From JAJZXY01 sp046706185 (lineage in GTDB: Archaea > Thermoplasmatota > Thermoplasmata > Sysuiplasmatales > Sysuiplasmataceae): a stretch of DNA of 64,000 nucleotides. The stretch spans positions 25,227 to 89,226 of the forward strand of contig JBJKPR010000044.1 in the NCBI GenBank assembly GCA_046706185.1. The letters are read 5' to 3'. Below, piece after piece: positions 1 through 8,001 of the stretch; within the stretch, counting starts at the first letter, position 1, and the number at the start of each line of letters is the position of its first letter. The notes beneath the pieces were generated by a model that saw nothing but the letters and a program-made list of their open reading frames with translations, did not search any database and was not told the DNA's origin. Made by a program: the position numbers and the translations under genes.

Positions 1-1
1 G

Positions 2-835
2 AAAGCCAAGAAGGATGCTGAAACCGCTGAAACCGCCTCTGAAGGCACTGAAAAGGCGAAGAAGCCAAGGGCAAAACGCACTTCGAAGAGGAGTGTCGCC
101 GGAAAGGTCGGCGCTGCAACAGCTGAAGCTGAGACACCTGCAGTGGAAAAAGCAGAGCAGCCGGAAGCGGAGAAGCACGCGCCGCTTGCTGCTGAGGCAG
201 TGGAACACGTTGAGGCTGCGCCATTAGTCTCACTCAAATACAGGAAGGGGAAGAGCGCATATTCTCACATGGCCTCTTTCAGGAAGAATGCATACAGTGA
301 CGCACTTGGCCGGACAGAATGGGAGAGGCTCATAAAGTGGAGAAAGGAGGGGACGATTACACCAGTCGACCATCCGACAAGGCTAGATAGGGCGAGGGCC
401 CTTGGCTACAAGGCGAAGCAGGGCGTCACTCTTGTAAGGGTAAAGGTAAGAAGGGGTGGGCTCAGAAAGCGCAAGATTTCGAAGGGCAGGCGTGCCCGAA
501 GAAAGGGAATACTCAAGATAACGATGAACAAGAACATACAGAGAATCGCTGAGGAGCGCGTCCAGAAACACTATCCGAATATGGAGGTGCTCAACTCCTA
601 TGCAGTCGGGCAGGACGGCATGCACAAGTGGTACGAGGTAATACTCGTCGACCCCTACAGCCCGTCTGTCTTGAGTGACAAGAACCTTAACTGGATTTCG
701 GACCCGGCCCATTCAAACAGGGCCTACCGCGGCCTGACCTCTGCCGGGAGGAAAGGAAGGGGGCTCAGATGGAAGGGAAAGGGCGCAGAGAAGGTAAGGC
801 CCTCAATAAGGGCAAACGACAGGAAAGGGAAATAG
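2..835 (+). CDS. rpl15e: 50S ribosomal protein L15e, 5' end outside window
   Basis: Large-subunit ribosomal protein L15e (eL15), an rRNA-binding protein of archaeal and eukaryotic ribosomes. The family core begins near base 253 and shows WERLIKWRKEG, RLDRARALGYKAKQG, RVRRGG and, toward the C-terminus, RGLTSAGRKGRG. The frame is open from the first bases of the window, so the true start lies upstream. About 84 residues precede the core and form a low-complexity Ala/Glu/Lys segment that is not part of the usual family, which is about 190-200 residues long. A GTG at 143 could give a shorter product. The ATG at 270 would cut into the core. The gene runs tail to tail into the ThiI-like gene with one base between the stops. 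Confidence 0.93.
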   Translation, partial: KAKKDAETAETASEGTEKAKKPRAKRTSKRSVAGKVGAATAEAETPAVEKAEQPEAEKHAPLAAEAVEHVEAAPLVSLKYRKGKSAYSHMASFRKNAYSDALGRTEWERLIKWRKEGTITPVDHPTRLDRARALGYKAKQGVTLVRVKVRRGGLRKRKISKGRRARRKGILKITMNKNIQRIAEERVQKHYPNMEVLNSYAVGQDGMHKWYEVILVDPYSPSVLSDKNLNWISDPAHSNRAYRGLTSAGRKGRGLRWKGKGAEKVRPSIRANDRKGK

Positions 836-836
836 G

Positions 837-1697
837 TCAGAGGACCTTCTCGAGCAGCTTTTCCTTTTCCCCCTTCGAAAGGCCAGTGAGCGGGTAGAAG
901 TGTGCAAGCCCCTCCTTCGCCTCATTTGAGGCTGCAATCTCGCCATAGTCCAGTGCATATGCAATTCCCTTGCATCCGTTTCTCTTTGCGAGGGCATGAA
1001 TGCTCTCACCTTCCTTCTTCTGGATGATCTGCAGAGAAGGGTCCCATTCGTGAAGTCCGGCAGCAAGCGCACTGTCTTCGGCAAGGAGCATCACTTTACA
1101 TCCTCGCCTCATCATCATCCATGCTGCAAGGACGCCATCCGTAGACTGCACCTGGCAGAGAACCGTCCCCTGTGTTCCGAGGGGCAGGCCCCCGGGACCC
1201 ATCTCCGTTTCAGAATAGAGGTACGCTCCTTTTTCCCTCGCGTCAATGAATATCTCAACTTGAGGCTCCTCAAGGTCGACCTTCAGTTGCAGATTCTTGA
1301 GTGCATCGAGTACTGCTTCCCCTGCCCTTCTGGCGAGCTCCATGCTCGTGTATTTCTGCTGCCCGGACCTTCTTGCCCTTATTGCAAAGATGTTTCCGTG
1401 CGAGAGTCGCTGTTCGGAGTATGAGACGACGCTACGAATGAGTTCTTCAATATCAGTATCTGCCTCCTCTGCTTCGCTGAATGATACAATCCCGAATGTG
1501 TGGGAAAAAACCTTCCTTGCCCTCTCGACATCATCGGACATTACAAAGACCCTTCCCCTGTCCCAGGAAACCAGGCACTCTGCCCCAAGCCTTACAAAGT
1601 GGTTCTCAATATTCTCGATCAGCGCCTGCTGGAATCTTCGCCTCACCTTTTCAGACTTGAGCCCCATTTCGGCATATCTCAGAAGGAATAGCGCCAT
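837..1697 (-). CDS. ThiI-like THUMP protein with degenerate, shortened PP-loop domain
   Basis: Homologue of ThiI, the tRNA 4-thiouridine sulfurtransferase. The N-terminus (ALFLLRYAEMGLKSEKVRRRF) is the family's ferredoxin-like segment, followed by a THUMP region (about residues 60-160) and the linker GPGGLPLGTQG. The next strand should carry the ATP-binding PP-loop signature SGGxDS, but here it reads CQVQSTDGVLAAW, so both glycines and the serine are lost. The protein is 286 residues and stops about 105 residues after this point, well short of usual ThiI proteins of about 380 or more. The ATG at 1697 was chosen because the family start aligns there and AAGGTC precedes it. ATP-dependent thiolation looks unlikely; tRNA binding through THUMP may remain. 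The role is inferred only. Confidence 0.8.
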   Translation of the reverse strand: MALFLLRYAEMGLKSEKVRRRFQQALIENIENHFVRLGAECLVSWDRGRVFVMSDDVERARKVFSHTFGIVSFSEAEEADTDIEELIRSVVSYSEQRLSHGNIFAIRARRSGQQKYTSMELARRAGEAVLDALKNLQLKVDLEEPQVEIFIDAREKGAYLYSETEMGPGGLPLGTQGTVLCQVQSTDGVLAAWMMMRRGCKVMLLAEDSALAAGLHEWDPSLQIIQKKEGESIHALAKRNGCKGIAYALDYGEIAASNEAKEGLAHFYPLTGLSKGEKEKLLEKVL

Positions 1698-1840
1698 CTG
1701 ACCTTCTATTGTCCTGCCATAGATAAAGGATGTTGCGGCATCCCTGTACTTTCGCCGCATGCAGACTCTGTCTTCAGGCGACCAGAGGTCCCTTTTCGTC
1801 TGCCCGTTGTCTGACTTTCAAGAGTATGTCGGGAAGCGAT

Positions 1841-1847
1841 ATATAAT
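1841..1847 (+). promoter_or_regulatory. TATA box for MFS transporter gene
   Basis: ATATAAT lies about 26 bases before the expected transcription start near 1870. The ATG at 1876 would then be leaderless or nearly so. This supports ATG 1876 over the in-frame TTG at 1858. Confidence 0.55.
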
Positions 1848-1875
1848 CCTTTGAACGTTGTGCGCCTTTCAAGGG

Positions 1876-3270
1876 ATGGGCACTCTGAGGTCACCTCCGG
1901 AGAGAAAGACAGGATGGTATTACAGTTTTCTTCTTGCGAATGTGACCAACGGTGCTACCGCGCCCCTGATACCCCTGTTTCTCGTGGTTGCGTTTGCAGG
2001 TACATTGATGCAGGTTGGCGTAATAACTGCCGCCACATCTGTCGCTTCAATCCCTGCATTCATAATATGGGGAAACCTGTCAGATCATCTTCACATGCGC
2101 AAGCTCTTCATCGTTGAAGGGTTTGCGGGCCTGGCCATTTCCGTTGCGCTCATGTGGCTGAGCGTCGATTTTGTCATGTTCTTCGTAGCCAACTTCCTGC
2201 TGGGCTTGCTGTATGCCGCGAGCCCACCTGCCGGCACCGCTCTTCTGATAGAACAGTCGCCAAGGGAACAGTGGGCAAGCCGAATGGGGATGTTCAGCAG
2301 GGTGGGTGGCGCAGGGTACCTGCTCGGCCTTGTGTCGGGGGCAGCCTGGTTCACCTTCCTCCCATCAAATCAGTCGACTATGCGCCTGTTTTTCTTCTTC
2401 GGGGCATCGGTAGCCACCATCGGTGCAGCCGTCGCAGCCATGCTCATTGATGAGGGACAAGGAGCGCATGCGCTTTCCAATGGCGGACACGAAAGCAGGC
2501 GAAACGCAGTCGCCTCATTGCCCATGAACGTCATGGAAAGAGCGAAGTATATTCCATCCAGAATCGGTGCGGTAATCAGACTTGCCGCGCCGACCCAGCA
2601 GGAGAGAACCGAGATTGGAAGACACCTCTGGCTCTATTATCTGGTCACAATCCTTTTCTCCACCGGCTTCACGGCATTCTATTCCGTCTTTCCGAATTAC
2701 CTGTTCGACTATCTCGGAAGAAGGTTCATGATCGACCAGCCTGATGTCTTCATCGTATACATTGGCAGCTCACTTGCATCGACTCTTGCGTTCGGTAAGG
2801 TCTCCTCGCTCATAAGGGGCAGGAGCGAAAAGGCAATTCAGCTGGTTGCCGTGTCCGCCCGCATAGCGCTCATCCCCTCTTTCTTTGCCCTACCCCTCTT
2901 CCTGACTTCGTCTCTGGATGTAGTCATTGTGATGATCGTGCTGAATTCACTGATGGGCGTCTGCTGGGCGATAATAAGCGTCACGGGCCAGGCGATTGTG
3001 GCAGGCATGGCGGGCCAGCACATCAAGGGTGAAGCGATGGGACTTTACAACTCAGCGACAGGAACTGGTGCGATTATGGGTGCATTGCTGGGCGGACTCG
3101 CGGCGATCAACGCCGGGTTCATGTACGACTTCCTTCTTTCATCAGTTTTTGTGGGGGCAGGTGCCACTGTCCTCTCCATACTCAACACCGGTTCAGGTCC
3201 AACTGAGGCAGTCGAAAAAAGCGCAAGTGGCAGAACAGGCGCGCGTAAGCCCAAGCTCTCTGCAAAATGA
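1876..3270 (+). CDS. MFS family transporter
   Basis: Major facilitator superfamily permease of 464 residues with about twelve hydrophobic segments, separated by a hydrophilic central loop (around residues 195-250). A motif-A-like loop, WGNLSDHLHMRK, follows the second membrane segment, which is the family hallmark. The substrate cannot be read from the sequence, and neighbours give no pathway clue because the gene stands alone between two minus-strand genes. The start fits a TATA box at 1841. The Lys/Arg-rich C-terminal tail is cytoplasmic by inference. The MFS assignment is secure; any drug or nutrient specificity would be a guess. Confidence 0.88.
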   Translation: MGTLRSPPERKTGWYYSFLLANVTNGATAPLIPLFLVVAFAGTLMQVGVITAATSVASIPAFIIWGNLSDHLHMRKLFIVEGFAGLAISVALMWLSVDFVMFFVANFLLGLLYAASPPAGTALLIEQSPREQWASRMGMFSRVGGAGYLLGLVSGAAWFTFLPSNQSTMRLFFFFGASVATIGAAVAAMLIDEGQGAHALSNGGHESRRNAVASLPMNVMERAKYIPSRIGAVIRLAAPTQQERTEIGRHLWLYYLVTILFSTGFTAFYSVFPNYLFDYLGRRFMIDQPDVFIVYIGSSLASTLAFGKVSSLIRGRSEKAIQLVAVSARIALIPSFFALPLFLTSSLDVVIVMIVLNSLMGVCWAIISVTGQAIVAGMAGQHIKGEAMGLYNSATGTGAIMGALLGGLAAINAGFMYDFLLSSVFVGAGATVLSILNTGSGPTEAVEKSASGRTGARKPKLSAK

Positions 3271-3286
3271 ACCGCCGCTGCACGGC

Positions 3287-4435
3287 TCAGCGGAGCAGCG
3301 CAATGAGTCCTTCCACCTCTGACCTCAACGCCGCGGTGACGCTGTCAGTTGAAGTCATGCCGAGTTCCCCGAGCACTTCGGACAGTTCGTTCTGGATCGA
3401 CTCGAGCTGGTTTCTAAGCCGTTCGTAGTCATGCCTGTTTTCTGCAGCCTTTCTCAGCACTTCGGACCTTATTACCTCCATCTCTTCCGGCCCCTCAAGC
3501 CTCATGACCTCTTCCTCCTTCCTTTCAACCTCGGCTGCAAGTTCGTCTGCCCTGGTCTGAAGCTTCCTTATTCTGTTGTAATCTGAGATGGCTTCCCTGT
3601 TGCCTGCAAGGTGACTTAGTGCATCGACCGCATCCTGTTCCTCTGTCTTGAGCAGGGAGTGCTCTTCAGGAAGCCTCGACCTGAATTTGCCAAAGTTCCT
3701 TATCGCAACAGTCACCTCCCAGTCTGTCAGCTCCTCCGAATCGAACTTCACATAGGGGCCCGTAATCTCCCGAATGAGGGGAAGAAGGGTAACCAGCTGG
3801 CCAAGATGCCTCCCAGAACTGGCAAGGAACTGCTTGAACCTCTCTCTTGCGAGTGAGAGTTCCCTTCGATCGGCGGAAAGTCGCTTCTTCAGTTCATCAA
3901 GTTCAGCAATGCTGCTTTCAACCTGCCGTCTGTGTCTCGATGAAACCTCCGTCTCGATATCCAGATCACCTTCAGGCTGCGGAAGCATCCTGTGCGTGCT
4001 CTCCATCTCTCTCCTGACGACATCTCCCTTCCTCATTAGAGAGACAGCGCTTTCGAGCCTGTCCTCGATATTCTCGAGCTGCTCAAGTGCCCTTTCGGCC
4101 TTCTTGGAAAGCTTTGCCGACGCGAAGATTGCATCATCTAGGTCCGCAACCGCTTCCTCAAGTCGCGAAATAATCGAGTCCAGCTGTCTCCTCCGTTCCT
4201 CCGGACCGGCATATCGTTCGAGTGACTTGCTCAGCCTCTCAGGCAGTTTTGAGGGCTTTATCTTGAGCGTATCCCGCAGAGGAGGAAAGCCGTTTGCCCT
4301 CAGGTATGCCTTCGACTCCTTCCACTCAGTGGGGGAGAAATCTGCAAGGAGCAGCTTGTAAAACTGTTGCAGTATCATTATTGATCTTTTCTGCTTCGAC
4401 TTGACGTCGCCTGCTGATGCGCTTGACTCCTGCAC
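3287..4435 (-). CDS. Coiled-coil protein of unknown function, 5' end uncertain
   Basis: A charged 382-residue protein dominated by heptad-like helices (around residues 80-130, 165-205 and 280-345) rich in Glu, Lys, Arg and Leu. No signal peptide, membrane segment or catalytic motif is visible. The middle contains a less helical segment around GPYVKFDSEELTDWEVTVAIRNFGKF. The GTG at 4435 is only the first standard start codon. The same frame stays open upstream to 4559 and reads convincingly (ELVEIKDLEELSRQIARTIDE), so the protein probably begins about 20-27 residues earlier. No ATG exists in that stretch in this frame. I do not recognise the family; a structural or scaffold role is possible but unsupported. 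Confidence 0.7.
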   Translation of the reverse strand: MQESSASAGDVKSKQKRSIMILQQFYKLLLADFSPTEWKESKAYLRANGFPPLRDTLKIKPSKLPERLSKSLERYAGPEERRRQLDSIISRLEEAVADLDDAIFASAKLSKKAERALEQLENIEDRLESAVSLMRKGDVVRREMESTHRMLPQPEGDLDIETEVSSRHRRQVESSIAELDELKKRLSADRRELSLARERFKQFLASSGRHLGQLVTLLPLIREITGPYVKFDSEELTDWEVTVAIRNFGKFRSRLPEEHSLLKTEEQDAVDALSHLAGNREAISDYNRIRKLQTRADELAAEVERKEEEVMRLEGPEEMEVIRSEVLRKAAENRHDYERLRNQLESIQNELSEVLGELGMTSTDSVTAALRSEVEGLIALLR

Positions 4436-4540
4436 CTCATCGATCGTCCTGGCGATCTGTCTTGAGAGTTCTTCCAGATCCTTTATCTCTACCAGCTCAA
4501 ATCCCTCTGTGCATCGTCGGGTTCGGTCCTTATTGCAGTC

Positions 4541-4550
4541 AATTAAATGA
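4541..4550 (-). promoter_or_regulatory. TATA box for coiled-coil gene
   Basis: TCATTTAATT on the minus strand predicts a transcript starting near 4519. An ATG begins at 4514, just where a leaderless start is expected, but it is one base out of frame with the coiled-coil gene and meets TGA after five codons. Confidence 0.5.
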
Positions 4551-4660
4551 TTGGTCTATTTCTAATTTGTATCTCTTGCCTGTGTGCGGTGCCCCCATCC
4601 TTACTTTCCTTTTCAAAAGTTAGATAAGTCTGCTTCTGCTGCCGGTATCGGGGAGCGATC

Positions 4661-5875
4661 CTGTCAACAGTCGCCATACTTGGAGGCGCGGGCCTTGTCA
4701 GTCAGTGTGTCTCGTACGACCTTGCAATTTCTGATGATGTGGAGGAAATACTGATTGCCGACATAGACACCGAAAAGGCTATGGAAGTTGCCAGACGCAC
4801 AAACAGGCTGAGCAGGAGCAGGAAGGCAAAGGCAGTGAAGGTTGACGTGCTCAATGTCAGCGACACTTCAAAATCCGTCAAAGGTGCCGACGTTCTTGTG
4901 AACGGGGTGCAGTACGATTACAATGAGCACGTAATGAAGGCAGCACTGCGAATTGGTTCTCACTACATTGACTTCGGTGGGCTCTACTGGATGACAAAAC
5001 GGCAACTTATGTACTCCTCTCAGTTCAGGAAGGCAGGACTGCTTGCTGTGCCGGGAATGGGTGCGGAGCCTGGATTGAGCGGCATAATTGCAGGGGAACT
5101 GTGCGGCAGGATGGATGCTGTGGAAACAGTGAAGATCAGGGACGCGTGGCGGGATTACACCAAAGACCTTCCACCTTTCTTCGTTACATGGTCAATCCAG
5201 ACACTGATGGATGAGTACACAATGCCGGGTGAGGTGCTGGAGAACGGGCGGATCAGGAAATACAAACCGCTCGCACTGAGTGAAGAATACGACTTCCCCG
5301 AGCCGGTTGGACGGACCAAAGTCTATTCCACACGCCACAGCGAAATAGCGACCTTCCCCGCCTCGTTCAAGAGCAAGGGTGTGAAAAATGTAAACTGGAT
5401 GGAGGGCGGACCGGGCTTTATCGAGCAGAAACTGCTCGCCGATGCAGGGTTCGGCGACAATCGTCCTTTGAAGATAAATGGAAATTCGGTCTCCCCGCGT
5501 CGATTTCTGGCCAGTCTCCTCAAGTCGAGGGGGTTGCTCGGCTACCCTAAGGGAAGCAAGCCCGACAGCTATGAATGCCTGGCGGTAGAGGTTTCGGGGC
5601 AAAGGGGCGGGAAGACAGTCAGCGAAAGAAGGACGTGCGTTTTCCCCTCGAAGCCAGAATGGGGGGTCGGAGCAGCCGAGTACTCTGTGGGCATCCCCGG
5701 AGCCGCGGCAGTAAGGTTGATCCTTTCAGGAGAAGTGGGGAGAAGGGGCGTTTATCCGTCCGAAATGCTTTTCGAACCGGCGAAATTCTATCGCGAATTG
5801 ACAAGAAGGGGGTTTGTACTATCAGGCATAGAAACCCGGGGCAGCCAGCATGCGGGAGACATCATGGAGAGTTGA
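4661..5875 (+). CDS. Saccharopine dehydrogenase-like NAD(P) oxidoreductase
   Basis: Member of the saccharopine dehydrogenase / carboxynorspermidine dehydrogenase-like family, with an N-terminal Rossmann domain and a C-terminal catalytic-dimerisation domain. The dinucleotide-binding loop is VAILGGAGLVSQC, followed by IADIDTEKA with an acidic residue at the end of strand 2. That loop is encoded upstream of the first GTG (4739), so a GTG start would destroy the fold. The frame opens at 4628 and has no ATG, GTG or TTG before the loop. A CTG at 4661 preceded by GGGGAG is the best available start. The mature length of about 404 residues fits the family. The substrate is unknown, and no lysine or polyamine genes adjoin it. 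Confidence 0.8.
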   Translation: MSTVAILGGAGLVSQCVSYDLAISDDVEEILIADIDTEKAMEVARRTNRLSRSRKAKAVKVDVLNVSDTSKSVKGADVLVNGVQYDYNEHVMKAALRIGSHYIDFGGLYWMTKRQLMYSSQFRKAGLLAVPGMGAEPGLSGIIAGELCGRMDAVETVKIRDAWRDYTKDLPPFFVTWSIQTLMDEYTMPGEVLENGRIRKYKPLALSEEYDFPEPVGRTKVYSTRHSEIATFPASFKSKGVKNVNWMEGGPGFIEQKLLADAGFGDNRPLKINGNSVSPRRFLASLLKSRGLLGYPKGSKPDSYECLAVEVSGQRGGKTVSERRTCVFPSKPEWGVGAAEYSVGIPGAAAVRLILSGEVGRRGVYPSEMLFEPAKFYRELTRRGFVLSGIETRGSQHAGDIMES

Positions 5876-5879
5876 GTGG

Positions 5880-5888
5880 TTTAAATAT
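5880..5888 (+). promoter_or_regulatory. TATA box for small protein gene
   Basis: TTTAAATAT just after the stop of the upstream reductase gene. It predicts transcription from about 5910 and a leader of roughly 40 bases before the ATG at 5952. Confidence 0.45.
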
Positions 5889-5951
5889 ACGGTAGAAGAT
5901 CATTGGAGCGATCCAAACGCAGCGACTTGTCTGCTAAGCGGAGCTGACGAC

Positions 5952-6173
5952 ATGGCTATGCAGGAGATTTCACTGGATAAGGCGAAGGAGATTGCGGTCA
6001 GGAAGAAGCTTGTCCCCGGCAGAGTAAAGGGCACATTGGGCATTCAGTTTACCAGGGGAAACAACGAAAGGCTCGAGGTCATAGGCTGGGATGAATTTGA
6101 TCGTGTGATGCACGACAACAATCTGGCTGTCTATGAGAGCAACGGCTGGATGAAAATAATGAAACGAAGTTGA
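5952..6173 (+). CDS. Small hypothetical protein, 73 residues
   Basis: A 73-residue mixed-charge soluble protein with no membrane segment or cysteine pair. The predicted pattern is helix (EISLDKAKEIAVRKK), two strands (LGIQFTRGNNERLEVIG), helix (WDEFDRVMHDN) and strand (LAVYESNGWMKIM). The in-frame reading extends to a start at 5850 inside the previous gene, but the TATA box at 5880 and GGAG just before ATG 5952 favour the short form. A second ATG follows two codons later. I do not recognise a family. The compact fold and alternating hydrophobic pattern suggest a genuine gene. No function can be assigned from context. Confidence 0.6.
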   Translation: MAMQEISLDKAKEIAVRKKLVPGRVKGTLGIQFTRGNNERLEVIGWDEFDRVMHDNNLAVYESNGWMKIMKRS

Positions 6174-6397
6174 ACTGTCGTTGCCTGTTCGCTGTATTCT
6201 TGCCGCTTTGAGGAAGCGTGGTAGTTGAATGTGATGAGAACCTGCTGAGATGAACCGTGCAGCTGCGTCTAAGCGAAGATCGAAACGTCTGATTGCGCTT
6301 TGCATTTCTGAAGGACGTCAGAATTGCCGGTGAAGTGTTTCAACGGCCGTGAATGCTGTTCACCAATTCAAGTCAAATCCATGCACACGATGACAGA
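6174..6397. other. Intergenic region without recognised gene
   Basis: No credible reading frame. One GTGATGA at 6231 and two CTGA tetramers nearby recall C/D-box RNA motifs, but the spacing is wrong. The rest shows nothing recognisable up to the tRNA promoter. Confidence 0.4.
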
Positions 6398-6407
6398 TTA
6401 TTTATTT
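6398..6407 (+). promoter_or_regulatory. TATA box for tRNA-Leu(CAG)
   Basis: TTATTTATTT centred about 30 bases before the tRNA 5' end, the spacing expected for archaeal stable-RNA promoters. Confidence 0.6.
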
Positions 6408-6434
6408 GGGAATGATTTAGACGCACTTCCAGCT

Positions 6435-6522
6435 GCAGGGATAACCAAGCCTGGTCAACGGTGCCAGATTCAGGGTCTGGTTGCGTAGGCATTCGGGGGT
6501 TCAAATCCTCCTCCCTGCACCA
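6435..6522 (+). tRNA. tRNA-Leu (CAG), CCA encoded
   Basis: Type II tRNA. The acceptor stem is GCAGGGA/TCCCTGC. The anticodon stem CCAGA/TCTGG closes loop TTCAGGG, giving anticodon CAG. A long variable arm is followed by the T-arm GGGGG-TTCAAAT-CCTCC. The discriminator A and a genomically encoded CCA end the feature. No intron is seen. It reads CUG leucine codons. Confidence 0.95.
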
Positions 6523-6709
6523 GCTTCCTCAAGAAACCAGTGAATCGATTGCCATCTGGCTCACAACAAATGAGCCAGTTGAGCAGGACCACACGTGTGT
6601 CCAGCCACTTCCTGTTGCGGACGGCTGGGCAAAAGTGCCGTGACCGAGGTTTCAGACGGGCTAACATGTCCCACCCCACCCTGAGCGGCGGTAATATGCT
6701 CAACTGTGG

Positions 6710-7834
6710 CTAGTCGCGTATGTCCTGCAGGAACCATTCGGTCGGAACTTGCATTCCTACACCCGACTCCACAGCCTTCCTGTAGGCTGCGGCCGCAACA
6801 GTTTCAAATTGCTGTCCTACCGAGCCCAGGTTCTGGAACCAGGTTGTCTGCCAATCGCTGATCCTGCCCTGGATCTTCCCTGTAAACAGATCGGCCATTG
6901 TCGGCATGCTCAGTATGTCATCTCGAGGGGACCTGCGCGGTATTATTGATTTTTCTTCGGGCTGGCCGGCAACGTAAGCGAGGAAGGTGTGCGATGCGTG
7001 AAATGTCTCTGGGGACAGAGTCCTCAGCTCCGGCGTAAAATCACCGGCACGTACTGCCACATCCACCTTTGCCCTCAGGCTCTTTTCTGTTTCAGGCGGA
7101 ATTACGTCAGCTATATGCATCCCTTGTTCCAACCATTCTGTTCTGAAGACAGGTTCCGTGCTGGAGGTGCACAGGGAGACGATATCTACGCCTTCCACGG
7201 CCTTCCTTGCTGACCCCGCAACCTCCACCTCCAGTTCGTGTTTATGGGCAATCTCTGCAGCGTACTTTCGCACATGCCCTGGGTTGGGGCTGTAAACCTT
7301 GACCTTCCTGATATCCCTCACGAGCGTGAATGCCTCTATGTAGGCGCGAGCCATGCCGCCCGAACCAAGCATACCCACAGTGTGGCTGTCCTTCCTGGAA
7401 AGATACTTGACGCCGAGGCCGGCAGAGGCTCCCACTCTCATGTGCTGCAGCGCCCCGTCGTTGATAATTGCCACGGGTGTTCCGTCTCTGACGCTGTAGA
7501 GAAACAGCAAGCCGCAGTAGGTGCCTGGTTTTCCGGCATATTTCGTCTCCCGTTGTCCTTCATATTGACTCGGCCAGTTGACCATGTCTGAGAGCATTCT
7601 TGCACACACAAAACCGTCTCTCCTGCTTCCGCCTGTCATCACTGACCATCTGTGGAAGGGAGCTTCCGCTTCGCCGGAGGGTACGTACATGTCTATTCTC
7701 CCCATTCCAACGGCATCTCCGCGTGCAATTTCTTCGTAAACGCTGTCAATAGCCTGCAGACACATTGGCATCGTGAGAACGGAACTCACGTCCTTGTTAT
7801 TGAGCCAGAGCACAAGAAGCACCGATCCTGCCAT
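6710..7834 (-). CDS. Ornithine cyclodeaminase / mu-crystallin family protein
   Basis: Member of the ornithine cyclodeaminase/mu-crystallin family, which also includes archaeal alanine dehydrogenase and ketimine reductases. Visible features are the substrate-domain segment INDGALQHMRVGASAGLGVKYLS, the NAD-binding glycine loop VGMLGSGGMARAY, and the conserved downstream region VDIVSLCTSSTEPVF. The 374-residue length is at the long end of the family (usually 315-350). The ATG at 7834 was chosen because TACTTTTAACC (minus-strand GGTTAAAAGTA, near 7856) places transcription about there. In-frame starts at 7843 and 7924 are possible. The exact substrate (ornithine, alanine or a cyclic imino acid) cannot be decided here. 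The gene is monocistronic. Confidence 0.85.
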   Translation of the reverse strand: MAGSVLLVLWLNNKDVSSVLTMPMCLQAIDSVYEEIARGDAVGMGRIDMYVPSGEAEAPFHRWSVMTGGSRRDGFVCARMLSDMVNWPSQYEGQRETKYAGKPGTYCGLLFLYSVRDGTPVAIINDGALQHMRVGASAGLGVKYLSRKDSHTVGMLGSGGMARAYIEAFTLVRDIRKVKVYSPNPGHVRKYAAEIAHKHELEVEVAGSARKAVEGVDIVSLCTSSTEPVFRTEWLEQGMHIADVIPPETEKSLRAKVDVAVRAGDFTPELRTLSPETFHASHTFLAYVAGQPEEKSIIPRRSPRDDILSMPTMADLFTGKIQGRISDWQTTWFQNLGSVGQQFETVAAAAYRKAVESGVGMQVPTEWFLQDIRD

Positions 7835-8001
7835 CGGGTGCATTCTGTTCCTACTTTTAACCGTATTGATCCACACTTTGCTGCTTGACGACAGTACGTG
7901 GGCGCACTGCGCGGTCACATTCATCCTGCTTGGGCACCGGTACAGTTGATTACGCTACCAACAAAAAGAGGATGAATGACGGAACCGCTGTTTGACTCCC
8001 T

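Noticed and set aside
3774..4361. A 195-codon Ser-rich frame opposite the coiled-coil gene
   Set aside because: It is the antisense of Glu/Arg/Leu codons and gives a low-complexity Ser/Ala product. There is no promoter or ribosome-binding site.
6231..6292. Possible box C/D RNA (GTGATGA, two CTGA)
   Set aside because: Only 6-7 bases separate the first box pair and over 30 separate the second, unlike the roughly 12-base guides of archaeal C/D RNAs. There is no clear terminal stem.
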